In this document: in pieces, positions 1 through 8,950 of the stretch
How positions within the stretch are numbered: the stretch's first letter is position 1
Layout: every line of letters starts with the position of its first letter
Assembly: GCF_005298075.1 (NCBI RefSeq)
Contig: NZ_SZZH01000009.1
Location: 1 to 44,676, forward strand
DNA: 44,676 nucleotides
Source: Nakamurella flava
GTDB taxonomy: Bacteria > Actinomycetota > Actinomycetes > Mycobacteriales > Nakamurellaceae
Reading direction: 5' to 3'
Position numbers and translations under genes: made by a program
The notes under the pieces: generated by a model
Database searches by the model: none
Seen by the model: only the letters and a program-made list of their open reading frames with translations
What the model was told of the DNA's origin: nothing

Positions 1-181
1 GGTAGAGATCGCCGGAGACGCCGAAAGCGCCGCCGTAGATACCGATGTCCTCGCCGAGCATGAAGACCCGTTCGTCGGCCTCCATGGCCTGGCCGATCGC
101 CTCGCGGACGGCCTCGGCGTAGGTGATGACCCGCGACCCGGTCTGGGCCGCCGCGGTGGGCTGGGTCTGGGTGGTGGTCAC
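1..181 (-). CDS. TPP-dependent 2-oxoacid dehydrogenase E1 beta subunit (N-terminal part)
   Basis: Only the first 60 codons lie in the window; the gene runs off the left edge. The protein begins [20 protein letters not shown] and continues with the E1-beta N-terminus [20 protein letters not shown] followed by [19 protein letters not shown], where GEDIG is the conserved TPP-site segment. The GTG start overlaps the E1-alpha stop in a GTGA junction, so the two subunits are translationally coupled. E1-beta pairs with E1-alpha in the decarboxylating component of pyruvate, acetoin or branched-chain dehydrogenase complexes. The partner's sequence favours the pyruvate/acetoin type. The E2 that would settle the substrate is outside the window. 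Confidence 0.9.
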   Translation of the reverse strand, partial: MTTTQTQPTAAAQTGSRVITYAEAVREAIGQAMEADERVFMLGEDIGIYGGAFGVSGDLY

Positions 182-1233
182 TGGTTCTCTCCGGTGGTCG
201 CGTAGACGGCGGACAGCAGTTCGTCGGCGCGGGACGGCGGTGCGGCATTGCCGAAGCGCACCGACTCGCGGATCGCCTCCTTGGCCTGCGCGGCGATCTG
301 GTCCAGGGCGGGCTGGTCCAGGGTGCCGGCGTCGGTGACCTTGGCCAGGAACGCGGCGATCGGGTCGCGCTCCTTCCACTCCGCGATCTCCTCGCGGGTG
401 CGGTAAAGGTTCTTGTCGCTCTTGGAGTGGCCCTTCCAGCGGTAGGTGACGTTCTCGATCAGCGTCGGACCGCCACCGGCCCGGGCGCGGGCGAACGCCG
501 CCAGTGCTGCGTCATAGACGGCCTGCACGTCGTTGCCGTCCACGGTGACGCCGGGCATGCCGTACCCGGCGGCCCGCTCGGACAGGTTGCTGATCTTGGT
601 CGACAGCTCGGTCGACATGGACATGCCGTACTTGTTGTTCTCGCAGACGAACACGACCGGCAGGTTCCAGACCGCGGCCAGGTTCAGGCCCTCGTGGAAC
701 GCGCCCTCGTTGCTGGCCCCGTCGCCGAAGAAGCTGACCACCACCGCCTCGGTCTTGCCCTGCAGCTTCAGGCCCAGGGCCGCGCCGGCGGCGATCGGGA
801 TGCCGCCGCCGACGATGCCGTTGGCGCCGAGGTTCCCGGTGCTGACGTCGGCGATGTGCATGGAACCGCCGCGGCCCCGGCAGTACCCGGACTCCTTGGC
901 CAGCAGCTCGGCCATCATCCGGTTCAGGTCGGCGCCGGCGCCGATGCAGTGACCGTGTCCGCGGTGGGTGGAGGTCAGGTGGTCATCGTCGCGCATGGCC
1001 AGGCAGACGCCGGTGGCCGAGGCCTCCTGGCCGATCGACAGGTGCATGGTGCCGTGCATGAGGCCACGGGCGAACAGCTCGTCGACCGCCTCCTCGAACA
1101 ACCGGATGCGCCACATGGTGCCCAACACCCGCGCCGCACGCTCCGGATCACGAGCCAGATCCACCACCCCGCCTGGGACTTCGGAGATGGCGTCGGGCGG
1201 TGCGGAGGTGGATGACGTGACCGGCGCGGCCAT
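178..1233 (-). CDS. TPP-dependent dehydrogenase E1 alpha subunit, pyruvate/acetoin type
   Basis: A 351-residue E1-alpha. The TPP motif begins [20 protein letters not shown] and closes with the CENN asparagines, the usual GDG-x(about 26)-NN layout. Upstream are the [13 protein letters not shown] segment and [20 protein letters not shown], typical of AcoA/PdhA-like E1-alpha rather than of the branched-chain type. The ATG at 1233 is chosen because AAGGGAG precedes it; the frame stays open upstream to 1419 but without family similarity there. It decarboxylates a 2-oxoacid (or cleaves acetoin) and passes the acyl group to lipoyl-E2. A second, divergent E1 pair lies at 27.8-30.1 kb. Exact substrate is not decidable from E1 alone. 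Confidence 0.92.
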   Translation of the reverse strand: MAAPVTSSTSAPPDAISEVPGGVVDLARDPERAARVLGTMWRIRLFEEAVDELFARGLMHGTMHLSIGQEASATGVCLAMRDDDHLTSTHRGHGHCIGAGADLNRMMAELLAKESGYCRGRGGSMHIADVSTGNLGANGIVGGGIPIAAGAALGLKLQGKTEAVVVSFFGDGASNEGAFHEGLNLAAVWNLPVVFVCENNKYGMSMSTELSTKISNLSERAAGYGMPGVTVDGNDVQAVYDAALAAFARARAGGGPTLIENVTYRWKGHSKSDKNLYRTREEIAEWKERDPIAAFLAKVTDAGTLDQPALDQIAAQAKEAIRESVRFGNAAPPSRADELLSAVYATTGENQ

Positions 1234-1396
1234 GCGGACTCCCTTGTCGGTAGGTGGGGCAGTGAGGCGACAGGTGTGCTGCAGCAACCGGAGGGCCAGG
1301 CCGAAGCGCGGCGACCGCGTTCGATGCGGTGGTCGGTGCAGGCGTCCGGACCCATATGACGGGCCCGGTCTCCGGTCTGAGAGTACCGCCTGAGTC

Positions 1397-1426
1397 ACAT
1401 AAGTGAAAGGGGTGCACAAATGTGAA
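1397..1426 (-). promoter_or_regulatory. possible sigma-70-type promoter for the E1 genes
   Basis: Read on the minus strand, TTCACA (1426-1421) and TTATGT (1402-1397) are separated by 18 bases, and both resemble -35/-10 hexamers. The site sits about 165 bases upstream of the E1-alpha ATG, in a patch less GC-rich than its surroundings. The rest of the 310-base gap (1234-1543) between the divergent E1-alpha and membrane-protein genes shows no further gene. Judged by eye only. Confidence 0.3.
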
Positions 1427-1543
1427 TCCGGTCTGCCTCGGCTCGCTCATCGCTCCTCCGGGTGATCACCCTGCGGGTCGCCCGCGTCCCGCCGATCACG
1501 GCGGGGACGATCGCAGCAGCACCCAGCGACCCGAGGAGCAGCC

Positions 1544-2059
1544 ATGACCACGATGACGACCCACGTCGACCGACGGCCGGCTATCTGGGGTGGCGTGATC
1601 TTCGGCCTGGTTATCGGCGGGATCTTCCTGGCTAGTAGTGGCGGGCAGGTGTGGGCGGCCGTCGGTGTCGCGATCCTGGCCGGCGGGCTGTTCGGCCTCG
1701 CGGTCGACTACAACCTGCACCGGCAGCGACGGGCCGCGGTGGCCGCCCTGGGCCCGGCCGGCGAAACCCTCAACCGGTCGGATGTGCACGACGCGCTGTC
1801 CGGTCCGGTGGCGAAAGACCCATCCGCACGACAGCAACAGCTGAAGATCGTCGACCTGCAGATCGCCGAGGCCGGACGAGCGGGCCGCCGCACCATCATC
1901 GTGTTCGGCCTGCTGCTGTTCGCCGAGGTGGTCCTGGCCATCACCAGCACGCCGTGGTTCTGGGTGGCCGCCGCCCTCTTCGCGGTACTGCTCGTCGCCA
2001 CCCCGATCCAGCAGGCCCGGCTCCGGCGGCGGCGGGCTGAATTGGCCGCCGCGGTCTGA
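1544..2059 (+). CDS. small membrane protein, paralogue A
   Basis: A 171-residue protein I do not recognise as a named family. Two hydrophobic stretches lie near residues 9-50 (start WGGVIFGLVIGGIFLASSGG), then a polar middle of about 65 residues, then two more near residues 118-155 ending in a basic tail (QQARLRRRRAELAAAV). This gives four predicted membrane segments around a cytoplasmic-type loop. GAGGAG precedes the ATG. It is paralogous to the next gene: DPSARQQQLKIVD here matches DPVVRQRQLQVVN there, and TPWFWVAAALFAVLLVATP matches SPWFWGLAGWFALLLLITP. Function unknown. Confidence 0.75.
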   Translation: MTTMTTHVDRRPAIWGGVIFGLVIGGIFLASSGGQVWAAVGVAILAGGLFGLAVDYNLHRQRRAAVAALGPAGETLNRSDVHDALSGPVAKDPSARQQQLKIVDLQIAEAGRAGRRTIIVFGLLLFAEVVLAITSTPWFWVAAALFAVLLVATPIQQARLRRRRAELAAAV

Positions 2060-2137
2060 ATCGCCGGTCGGACTGACGGCAGCTGCGGCGAGGCGGCCGG
2101 TTCCGGGCTCACAATGTGTCCCGAACGGGGGCAGCTG

Positions 2138-2668
2138 GTGAATCAGAGAACGCGTCGCGACGTGATCAAGGCGTCGACCATCGGGGTGCTCTTCGCGGCT
2201 TTCGCCGGCACCGTGTTCTGGCTCTGGGGGCAGCGGCTCGGACCGGCCATGATCGGGGCGACGACCGGTGGCGTCATCGTCACCGTCGTCGTCTTATGGA
2301 CCGATCGACTCCGGCGGAAGACCACGTCAGACGCGCGTCAGGCGCTGGGATTCACGCTGGATCGGGAAATTCGTCGCGAGGCCATGCGCGCCCCACCATC
2401 GGCGGACCCCGTCGTCCGGCAGCGGCAACTGCAGGTGGTGAATCACTTCTACGGACTAATGCACAGACAGGTGCTGCGCAACTCCGTCATCTTCAGTGGG
2501 TGCCTTGCACTTCAAGTCTTCCTGGCCCTCCTGTCGTCCTCGCCCTGGTTCTGGGGGCTGGCCGGATGGTTCGCGCTGCTCCTGCTCATCACCCCGTTGC
2601 AGCTGCGCTCGCTCCGCCGTCGCCAGCAGGCGCTGCTGGCGGCTGAGGGCGTCGTCAGTCAGTCGTGA
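2138..2668 (+). CDS. small membrane protein, paralogue B
   Basis: A 176-residue membrane protein with the same plan as its upstream neighbour: two N-terminal hydrophobic segments (near residues 12-55), a charged middle (RQALGFTLDREIRREAMRAP), two C-terminal segments around SSPWFWGLAGWFALLLLITP and a basic tail. The GTG at 2138 is preferred because GGGGG lies 6 bases upstream; an ATG at 2114 is in frame but lacks a clear ribosome site. Its end overlaps the convergent pxpBC by 14 bases. Function unknown; the tandem pair probably arose by duplication. Confidence 0.7.
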   Translation: MNQRTRRDVIKASTIGVLFAAFAGTVFWLWGQRLGPAMIGATTGGVIVTVVVLWTDRLRRKTTSDARQALGFTLDREIRREAMRAPPSADPVVRQRQLQVVNHFYGLMHRQVLRNSVIFSGCLALQVFLALLSSSPWFWGLAGWFALLLLITPLQLRSLRRRQQALLAAEGVVSQS

Positions 2669-4316
2669 AGCGCAGCCGCTGCCCGGGCCGCAGCTGCCCG
2701 GCCCGATCGACGTCCGCGTCGAGCACCACGGCGATCACCGGGTAGCCGCCGGTCAATGGATGATCGGCCAGGAACAGCACCGGCTGACCGCTGGGCGGCA
2801 CCTGGATGGCGCCGCGCACCAGGCCTTCGCTGGGCAGCTCGCCGGTGCGGGAGCGCGTCAGGGGCGGCACCTCGTCGGGTGCGGCGTCCACCGGCCGGTC
2901 CAGCCGCAATGCGACGCGGTTGCTCTGCGGGGACACCACCCACTCGCCGTGCAGCAGCGCGGTCGGCTCGGTGAACCAGTGGTCCCGCGGCCCGAAACAC
3001 ACTGGCAGCACGGCCGTTCCGACGCCGGGCGGCATCGGTGCGGCCGCGGTGCTGGCGACAGCGGACCGTTCGCCGGGGTCACCGACCGCCAACCGGGAAC
3101 CAGCCGTCAACGGTGCCGGCCCGAGACCGGCCAACGTGTCGGTACTCCTCGACCCGAGAACCTCTGCGGTGTCGAATGTTCCGCGCACGGCGAGATAGGT
3201 GCGCAGACCGGTCTGCGGGACACGCAGGCGCAGGGTCGCGCCATCCGGCAGAAAGAACGGCTCCTCGACGGGCGCGTCCGCGCCGTCGACGGTGGCCGGG
3301 GTGACGGCGCCGGTCACCGCGACGAGCAGATCGGCGCCGTCGGCCCGGACCGTCAGGCCGCCCAGCGTGCACTCCACCGCGGCCGCCCCGGGGTCGTTGC
3401 CGACCAGCTCGTTGGCTCGGGCGTGGGCCTGTCGATCGGCCGGGCCGGACGGTCCGACCCCGTCGGCGGCGCGTCCGTGGCGACCGGCGTCCTGCACCAG
3501 GGCCATTGGGCCGGGCCGCACCACGACCAAGACCGGACCATCACCACTCCCGACAGCCGTTGTCGCCGAAGCCTTCTCGGACGAGGCAACGGACGCGACC
3601 GCGATCGGGTGGGTCGACGAAACGAACCGCACCCGGTGACCGGGCCGGATCCGGGCCGGGGGCTCGGCCGCCGCGTCCCACAGGGTGAGGTCCGTCGCGC
3701 CGATGAGCTGCCAGCCGCCGGGTGACTCGCGGGGGTACACCGCGGACCACTCGCCGGCCAGGGCCACGGACCCGGCCGGGATCGACGGCCGGGACTGGGT
3801 GCGACGCGGCACCTGCAGACGCGGGTCCCCACCGGTCAGGTAGGCGAAGCCGGGCGCAAAGCCGACGAACGCCGCCGTCCACACCGTCCCGCTGTGGGCC
3901 GCGACCACCTCGTCGACCGTCAGGCCGGTCAGCTCGGCCACCTCGGCCAGGTCCGGGCCGTCATATCGGACGGGGACGATCAGCTCGTCGGCCGATACCT
4001 CCACGGCGGGAACGGATGCGGGATGGGGCTGGCCGGCCGCGACGGCCGCGAGCGCCCGGGCGAGCAGCACCTCCGACATGTCCGGGGCCGGCGGCCGGGT
4101 GCCCGGTCCGGATGCGAATCGGACCAGCACGGTGCTCGCCGCAGGCACCACGTCGACGATGCCAGCGCCCGTCAGCGGCCCGCTGTCGGACCGTAGCGTC
4201 GCGGCCACCGTGCCCGGAACGGTCGGACCGCCGGCCGCGGTCGCGGCGGCGAGGTCGAGCAGTACCGCCCGGTCGCCCATCGGGCGAATCGTGATCCCGC
4301 TCGTCGAGCCGCTCAC
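2655..4316 (-). CDS. pxpBC: 5-oxoprolinase subunits B and C fused (KipI-KipA / urea-amidolyase-like)
   Basis: A 553-residue fusion. Residues about 8-225 are the PxpB/KipI part (start [15 protein letters not shown], with [20 protein letters not shown] and RQTSR-like residues [20 protein letters not shown]). After a linker, residues about 255-553 are the PxpC/KipA part ([60 protein letters not shown]). With PxpA it forms ATP-dependent 5-oxoprolinase, which opens 5-oxoproline to glutamate. The GTG start overlaps the pxpA stop in a GTGA junction. E. coli has separate pxpB and pxpC; fusions are known in other bacteria. A bare urea-amidolyase-like annotation would be less specific given the adjacent pxpA. 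Confidence 0.9.
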   Translation of the reverse strand: MSGSTSGITIRPMGDRAVLLDLAAATAAGGPTVPGTVAATLRSDSGPLTGAGIVDVVPAASTVLVRFASGPGTRPPAPDMSEVLLARALAAVAAGQPHPASVPAVEVSADELIVPVRYDGPDLAEVAELTGLTVDEVVAAHSGTVWTAAFVGFAPGFAYLTGGDPRLQVPRRTQSRPSIPAGSVALAGEWSAVYPRESPGGWQLIGATDLTLWDAAAEPPARIRPGHRVRFVSSTHPIAVASVASSEKASATTAVGSGDGPVLVVVRPGPMALVQDAGRHGRAADGVGPSGPADRQAHARANELVGNDPGAAAVECTLGGLTVRADGADLLVAVTGAVTPATVDGADAPVEEPFFLPDGATLRLRVPQTGLRTYLAVRGTFDTAEVLGSRSTDTLAGLGPAPLTAGSRLAVGDPGERSAVASTAAAPMPPGVGTAVLPVCFGPRDHWFTEPTALLHGEWVVSPQSNRVALRLDRPVDAAPDEVPPLTRSRTGELPSEGLVRGAIQVPPSGQPVLFLADHPLTGGYPVIAVVLDADVDRAGQLRPGQRLRFTTD

Positions 4317-5080
4317 GCGAACGCCCTCACGGCAACTCCGGCCCCGGCCAACGCTTCTCGGACCGCCCGGGCCATGGCGACCGCGCCCGGGCTGTCGCCG
4401 TGCACGCAGACGCTGTCGGCGGCCACTGCCACCGACGTTCCGTCGATCGCGGTGAGCCGGCCGGTGGTGACGAGGGTGACCACCCGCTCGGCCACCGCGG
4501 CCGGGTCGTGCAGCACCGCACCCGGCTCCCGGCGGGACACCAGGGTGCCCTCCGGGGTGTAGGCGCGATCGGCGAACGCCTCCCGCACGGTCGTCAGCCC
4601 GGCGTCCTCGGCGGCCGCCAGCAACGCAGATCCGGGCAGGCCGAGGATCGGCAGCGACGCATCGACCGCCCGGACGGCGTCGACCACGGCCCGGGCCTGC
4701 CCGGCATGGTGGACGGCGGCGTTGTAGAGGGCCCCGTGCGGCTTGACGTAGCGGACGCGGGTGCCGGCGACGCCGGCCAGGCCCTGCAGAGCGCCGATCT
4801 GGTAGACGATGTCGTCCGCCAGCTCGAGGGGGTCGTAGTCGATGAACCGCCGCCCGAACCCGGCGAGATCCCGGTAGCCGACCTGGGCGCCGACGGCCAC
4901 GCCCCGGTCGGCGGCGGTCGCGCAGGTGCGGCGCAGCGTGGTCGGGTCACCTGCGTGGAACCCGCACGCGACGTTCGCGCTCGTGACCAGGGTCAGCAGG
5001 GCGTCGTCGTCACCCAGCGACCACTGCCCGAACGACTCCCCGACGTCACTGTTCAGGTCGACGGCGGTGCCGTTGCCCAT
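4313..5080 (-). CDS. pxpA: 5-oxoprolinase subunit A (LamB/YcsF family)
   Basis: A 255-residue LamB/YcsF protein. It starts [19 protein letters not shown], followed by [42 protein letters not shown] and [20 protein letters not shown], all family signatures in order with the usual acidic and histidine residues. The ATG at 5080 is chosen because GGGAGG precedes it; the frame is open to 5470 but the extension has no family similarity. It is the first gene of the pxpA-pxpBC operon and the catalytic partner for opening 5-oxoproline, a damage product of glutamine and glutamate. Confidence 0.93.
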   Translation of the reverse strand: MGNGTAVDLNSDVGESFGQWSLGDDDALLTLVTSANVACGFHAGDPTTLRRTCATAADRGVAVGAQVGYRDLAGFGRRFIDYDPLELADDIVYQIGALQGLAGVAGTRVRYVKPHGALYNAAVHHAGQARAVVDAVRAVDASLPILGLPGSALLAAAEDAGLTTVREAFADRAYTPEGTLVSRREPGAVLHDPAAVAERVVTLVTTGRLTAIDGTSVAVAADSVCVHGDSPGAVAMARAVREALAGAGVAVRAFA

Positions 5081-5216
5081 CGGTTCCTCCCGGTGCCGTG
5101 CGGTCGTGCTCGCCCCGCAGGCCGACTGTAGGTCAGGGCCCGGCTCTCCCCACGGTCGCGACCGGCGTCTGCTGTGCCCCGTCCCGGCACCTGACGTTGG
5201 GGAACCGTTCAGCTCG

Positions 5217-5873
5217 GTGGTCCACGCTGCGCAGGTGAAGGACCAGGGCCCCGACGACTCCACGGCACCCGCATCGGTGCTCGACGACGATGCCGAAGAG
5301 ACCGATCTGACCGAACGGGCCCGCAAGACGGCGCGCAAGCTGCTGCGCAAGGAACTCCCCGAGCGCTGGCAGCACACGCTGGGGGTGGCCCGGCGGGCCG
5401 CCGAACTGGCCGGTGCAGTGCCCCGTGACGAGGGCCCGCTGCTGATCGCCGCCGCCTGGCTGCACGACATCGGCTACTCCTCCGAACTGCAGCTCACCGG
5501 CTTTCACCCCATCGACGGCGGCCTGTACCTGCGAGAACGCGGGTGGGACCCCCGGTTGGTCGCGTTGGTCGCACATCACTCCGGCGCCCGGTACGTCCCC
5601 GTCGACCGCGGCTTCTCCGAGATCATGGCGACGTTCCCCTTCGAGGAATCGCCGTTGTCGGACGCGCTGACCTACGCGGACCAGACCGTCGGCCCCAACG
5701 GCGTCCGGATGACGGTGGAGTACCGCATCGCCGAGGCCATCACCCGGCACGGCCCCAACTCGCCGAACGCCCGGGCCCGGGTGGATCGGGTGCCGTACCT
5801 GCTGGCCGCGGCTCAGCGGGTCCGGGACCGGCTGCACCACGTCGGCCAACCGGCCGTCCGACCCGGCCAGTAG
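5217..5873 (+). CDS. HD-domain protein (predicted metal-dependent phosphohydrolase)
   Basis: About 218 residues. An acidic, variable N-terminus is followed by [19 protein letters not shown] and an HD domain: [15 protein letters not shown] supplies the first histidine, AAWLHDIGY is the HD pair, and [11 protein letters not shown] gives later metal ligands. Similar small HD proteins act on nucleotides or other phosphoesters, but the substrate cannot be read here. The start is uncertain: GTG 5217 has GGGGAA 12 bases upstream, GTG 5235 has no ribosome site. It diverges from pxpA and converges on the AAA gene. The stop is TAG. Confidence 0.8.
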   Translation: MVHAAQVKDQGPDDSTAPASVLDDDAEETDLTERARKTARKLLRKELPERWQHTLGVARRAAELAGAVPRDEGPLLIAAAWLHDIGYSSELQLTGFHPIDGGLYLRERGWDPRLVALVAHHSGARYVPVDRGFSEIMATFPFEESPLSDALTYADQTVGPNGVRMTVEYRIAEAITRHGPNSPNARARVDRVPYLLAAAQRVRDRLHHVGQPAVRPGQ

Positions 5874-5904
5874 CGGACCCGGCCGATATCCCGACCCGGT
5901 CGCC

Positions 5905-5933
5905 CCGCCGTCCGGACGACGGAACGACGGCGG
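5905..5933. terminator. hairpin between convergent genes
   Basis: CCGCCGTC (5905-5912) pairs with GACGGCGG (5926-5933) around a 13-base loop. It lies between the ends of the HD gene (plus) and the AAA gene (minus). There is no T-run, as is common in high-GC genomes. It could terminate both transcripts. Confidence 0.45.
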
Positions 5934-5949
5934 TCACGACCGTGTGGGG

Positions 5950-7350
5950 TCAGAGGTAGTTGCCGACGGGGGCCGCCGGCTTCCACCGGCCGCCGCGGGC
6001 CACGCCGAGCATCCGCTCCGTCGTCAGGTCCTGGCCGAACTCCAGGACCGTGCGCCGCACGATCTCGTGGAGATCGGCCCCGCTGACGTCGTCCACCGCG
6101 CCGGCCACCGCGTCGACGTCGACCCCGCCGACGATCCGGCGTCGTTCGCCCGGGTCCTGCTCGCCGGAACGTTCCTCGATCCTGGTGAGGTACAGCCGCA
6201 GCATGTCGGCGCGCGCCGACCGATCGGGTTTGGGAATCTCCAGCACGGTGTCGATGCGGCCGGGCCGGATGGCCGCGGCATCCAGGGCCAGCGGGTCGTT
6301 GGTGGTGGCGACGGTGAGGACGTCCTGCCGGGACCGCACGCCGTCGAGCGTGTTGAGGAACTCCGTCAGCGGGGCCGAGACCTCGCCGCCACGCCGCCGG
6401 CCGGTGATCAGGTCGATGTCCTCCAGGACCACGACGGTCGGCCCCAGCAGCTCGATGTCGTCGTAGAGCTCACGGATGTAGTCGGTGACCACCTCGCTGC
6501 TGGCCAGGATGATCGTCATCCGCTGGGTCAGCTCCGTCGCCAGGGCCCGGATGACGCTCGTCTTCCCGACGCCGGGGGCGCCGGTGAGCAGCAGGCCGCG
6601 TGACGTTCCCAGGCCCAGGCGTTGCAGCAGTTCCCGGCGGGTGGTGGTGGTCGACAGGAACAGGTCGAGTTCCGTCCAGACGGCCTCCGGCAGCACCACG
6701 TCGGCCCGGGAGGCGCCCGACGCCTTCACCGTCGACATCGCCAGGCGGCCGCTGTCGACCGTCGCGTTGAGCACCAGGCCCCGCAGCGGATTGTTGTCGC
6801 CCCGGGCCTCCTGTTCGAAGCGGGCGGCCAGCGGCTCGCCGAACGACTGGTCCGCGCGGCGCAGGTAGTAGATGATGCCGCGCTCGCCCCACTCGTAGTC
6901 GTCGATGGACGCCACGCAGGGCACCGGCAGGATGGTGTCGGCGGGGAAGTAGACGTTCATCTGACCTGGGATCGGGGTCGGATGGTCGCCGCCGGTGTCG
7001 AGCAGTGCCCACCGCGGGGCCTTCTCGGGGGCGACCCCGGCCACCACGATCCGGTCGGCGAACTCGTCCATGTACCGGGCCAGCACGGCCCCGATCATCG
7101 GCAGCTTGAGCGCGGAGGCCAGCCGCCGGAACGCGGCCACCTCGTTCAGCGGCACCTGCAGGTACTTCGCAGACCACGACGGCGGCTCGCCGACCGCGTT
7201 CCGTACCCCGCCCAGCAGGGCGACAAGGGTCTCGATCGTCTCGCGGGTGGCCCCGCTCACCGGCCCCAGATCCAACGGTTCACCCGTCGGAGCCAGCGGC
7301 GCGCCCGCCCCGGCGGACGCTGCGGTGCTCTTCGGGACGGTGCCTGTCAT
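5950..7350 (-). CDS. AAA-family ATPase with an uncharacterised N-terminal domain
   Basis: A 466-residue protein. The C-terminal half is a classical AAA module: Walker A GAPGVGKTS, Walker B VVVLEDID, sensor-1 ATTNDP, the AIRPGRID arginine-finger segment, and a C-terminal helical lid (VSGADLHEIVRRTV). Residues about 30-230 (SAKYLQVPLNEVAAFRRLAS, then GIIYYLRRADQSFGEPLAAR) match nothing I recognise and probably bind the substrate. There is only one AAA module, so it likely works as a hexamer that remodels proteins or complexes. ATG 7350 is preferred over ATG 7377, although neither has a strong ribosome site. No protease or obvious substrate gene is adjacent. Confidence 0.82.
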   Translation of the reverse strand: MTGTVPKSTAASAGAGAPLAPTGEPLDLGPVSGATRETIETLVALLGGVRNAVGEPPSWSAKYLQVPLNEVAAFRRLASALKLPMIGAVLARYMDEFADRIVVAGVAPEKAPRWALLDTGGDHPTPIPGQMNVYFPADTILPVPCVASIDDYEWGERGIIYYLRRADQSFGEPLAARFEQEARGDNNPLRGLVLNATVDSGRLAMSTVKASGASRADVVLPEAVWTELDLFLSTTTTRRELLQRLGLGTSRGLLLTGAPGVGKTSVIRALATELTQRMTIILASSEVVTDYIRELYDDIELLGPTVVVLEDIDLITGRRRGGEVSAPLTEFLNTLDGVRSRQDVLTVATTNDPLALDAAAIRPGRIDTVLEIPKPDRSARADMLRLYLTRIEERSGEQDPGERRRIVGGVDVDAVAGAVDDVSGADLHEIVRRTVLEFGQDLTTERMLGVARGGRWKPAAPVGNYL

Positions 7351-7440
7351 GACCCGACTGTAGGAGCGAACCGGCATACCGGACCCGGTTCGGCGGCCGG
7401 TCCCGCCGAACGGGCGACGACCGCCATGACCACCCGGGAG

Positions 7441-8478
7441 TCACACCAGGTGTGGGCAGTCCTCGCCACGGACCAGCGCCCGCAGGTTGGACAGCGTGAC
7501 GTCCGAGATCTGATCGAGCGCCTCACCCGTGAAGAACGCCTGGTGCCCGGTGATGAGCACGTTCGGGAAGGTGCTGAGCCGGGCGAAGACGTCGTCGGGA
7601 ATGAAGCTGTGCGACCGGTCGTGGAAGAACAACGCCTCCTCCTGCTCGTAGACATCGATCGCCAACCCACCGAGCTTGCCGGACTTCAGCGCCTTGATCG
7701 CCTGCTTGGTGTCGACGAGCGCGCCCCGGGAGGTGTTGACCAGGAAGACGCCGTCCTTCATCTTGTCCAGAGCCTGCTTGCCGATGAGGTGGTAGGTGTC
7801 CGCGGTCAGCGGCGAGTGCAGGGTGATGACGTCCGAGCGTTCGAAGAGCTCGTCCGGTTCGACGTAGGTGCCGACCTTCTCGAACTCCGGGTTGCGGTAG
7901 GGGTCGCTGCCGAGCACCTGCATGCCGAACCCGTGCAGGATGCGCGCCGCACACACGCCGATGCGGCCCGTGCCGACCACCCCGGCCACCTTCCCGTGCA
8001 GGGTGAATCCGAGGAGGCCGTCGAGGGCGAAATTGCCTTCCCGGACCCGGTTGTAGGCGCGGTGGGTCTTCCGGTTGAGCGTCAGCAGCATCGTGACCGC
8101 GTGCTCGGCCACCGCCTCGGGGGAGTACGCGGGCACCCGGGCCACCGCGATACCGGCCGCCCTGGCCGCGTCGAGGTCGACGTTGTTGAAGCCCGCGCAG
8201 CGCAGCAGCACCGTCCGCACACCTGCCGCGCGGAGGGCCTCGATGACCGGCGCCGAGACGTCGTCGTTGACGAACACGCACACGGCGTCGGCTCCGGCGG
8301 CCAACGCGGTGCTCTCCACGGTCAGGCGGTCGCGAGAGAACACCAGGTCGAAACCGTCGTCGACGAACCGCTCGTCGTTGATCCGGGTGAAGAACCGCCG
8401 GTCGTACGGCTGGGTGCTGAAAAAGACGACCCGGGTGCGGCCCCGGTCGGTTGCGGTGTCCTGGGCGGTGGAGGGCAT
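7441..8478 (-). CDS. ldhA: D-lactate dehydrogenase-type 2-hydroxyacid dehydrogenase
   Basis: A 345-residue D-2-hydroxyacid dehydrogenase of the E. coli LdhA type. It has VFFSTQPYDRRFF at the N-terminus, RCAGFNNVDLDAARAAGI, the NAD motif GVVGTGRIG, the catalytic arginine in VNTSRGALVDT, the glutamate in YEQEEALFFHD, and the catalytic histidine in ITGHQAFFTGEAL. It interconverts pyruvate and D-lactate with NADH. AAGGAC precedes the ATG. It lies downstream of the cstA-ybdD pair on the same strand after a gap of about 200 bases, fitting a pyruvate-centred neighbourhood. Substrate assignment is by family resemblance. Confidence 0.85.
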   Translation of the reverse strand: MPSTAQDTATDRGRTRVVFFSTQPYDRRFFTRINDERFVDDGFDLVFSRDRLTVESTALAAGADAVCVFVNDDVSAPVIEALRAAGVRTVLLRCAGFNNVDLDAARAAGIAVARVPAYSPEAVAEHAVTMLLTLNRKTHRAYNRVREGNFALDGLLGFTLHGKVAGVVGTGRIGVCAARILHGFGMQVLGSDPYRNPEFEKVGTYVEPDELFERSDVITLHSPLTADTYHLIGKQALDKMKDGVFLVNTSRGALVDTKQAIKALKSGKLGGLAIDVYEQEEALFFHDRSHSFIPDDVFARLSTFPNVLITGHQAFFTGEALDQISDVTLSNLRALVRGEDCPHLV

Positions 8479-8685
8479 GGTCGTCCTTCAGGATGACGGG
8501 TGATGACGACAGGGTCTGGACCGGGTGTCCGCCGGTGGATCCCGGTGGCTTCCCCGGTCTTCATCCTCCGCCCCGGACCGCCCGAGGACGAGGGGACGAA
8601 AGTCCTGATTTCGCCGATCGTTGCTGCTCGGCACGATTCAGAAAGATCGCCCGCGCCGGTGCTGCCGGCGGCCCGAACGGGCCGC

Positions 8686-8934
8686 TCAGCAGCAGCGGGC
8701 CCCCGGGTTCCGGTCCATCTGCTCGTACTTGTCCCGCCAGAACTGCCGTTCGTCCGGGATCGGGGCCTCGGGGTGCCGACGGCGCAGGTGCTCGACGTAG
8801 GTGGTGTAGGCCGACTGGCCGACCACGCCGTTCGTCCACCAGCGGAGCCCGTCCCACCAGCGCCGCCAGGGCACGCCCGACGCCGGCCGGGCATCCCCGT
8901 CGCCGGCGGCCGGTCGGCCGCCGGCATCGTTCAT
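8686..8934 (-). CDS. ybdD: YbdD/YjiX-family (DUF466) small protein, partner of CstA
   Basis: An 82-residue protein with the family core GVVGQSAYTTYVEHLRRRHP, then PIPDERQFWRDKYEQMDRNP and a C-terminal RCC. In E. coli a DUF466 protein is encoded next to each CstA-type transporter. Here the ATG lies 16 bases after the cstA stop, so the two are co-transcribed and probably coupled. The family is short and cytoplasmic, and its molecular role in transport is not settled. Confidence 0.88.
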   Translation of the reverse strand: MNDAGGRPAAGDGDARPASGVPWRRWWDGLRWWTNGVVGQSAYTTYVEHLRRRHPEAPIPDERQFWRDKYEQMDRNPGARCC

Positions 8935-8950
8935 CGTCGACCTCGCACGG

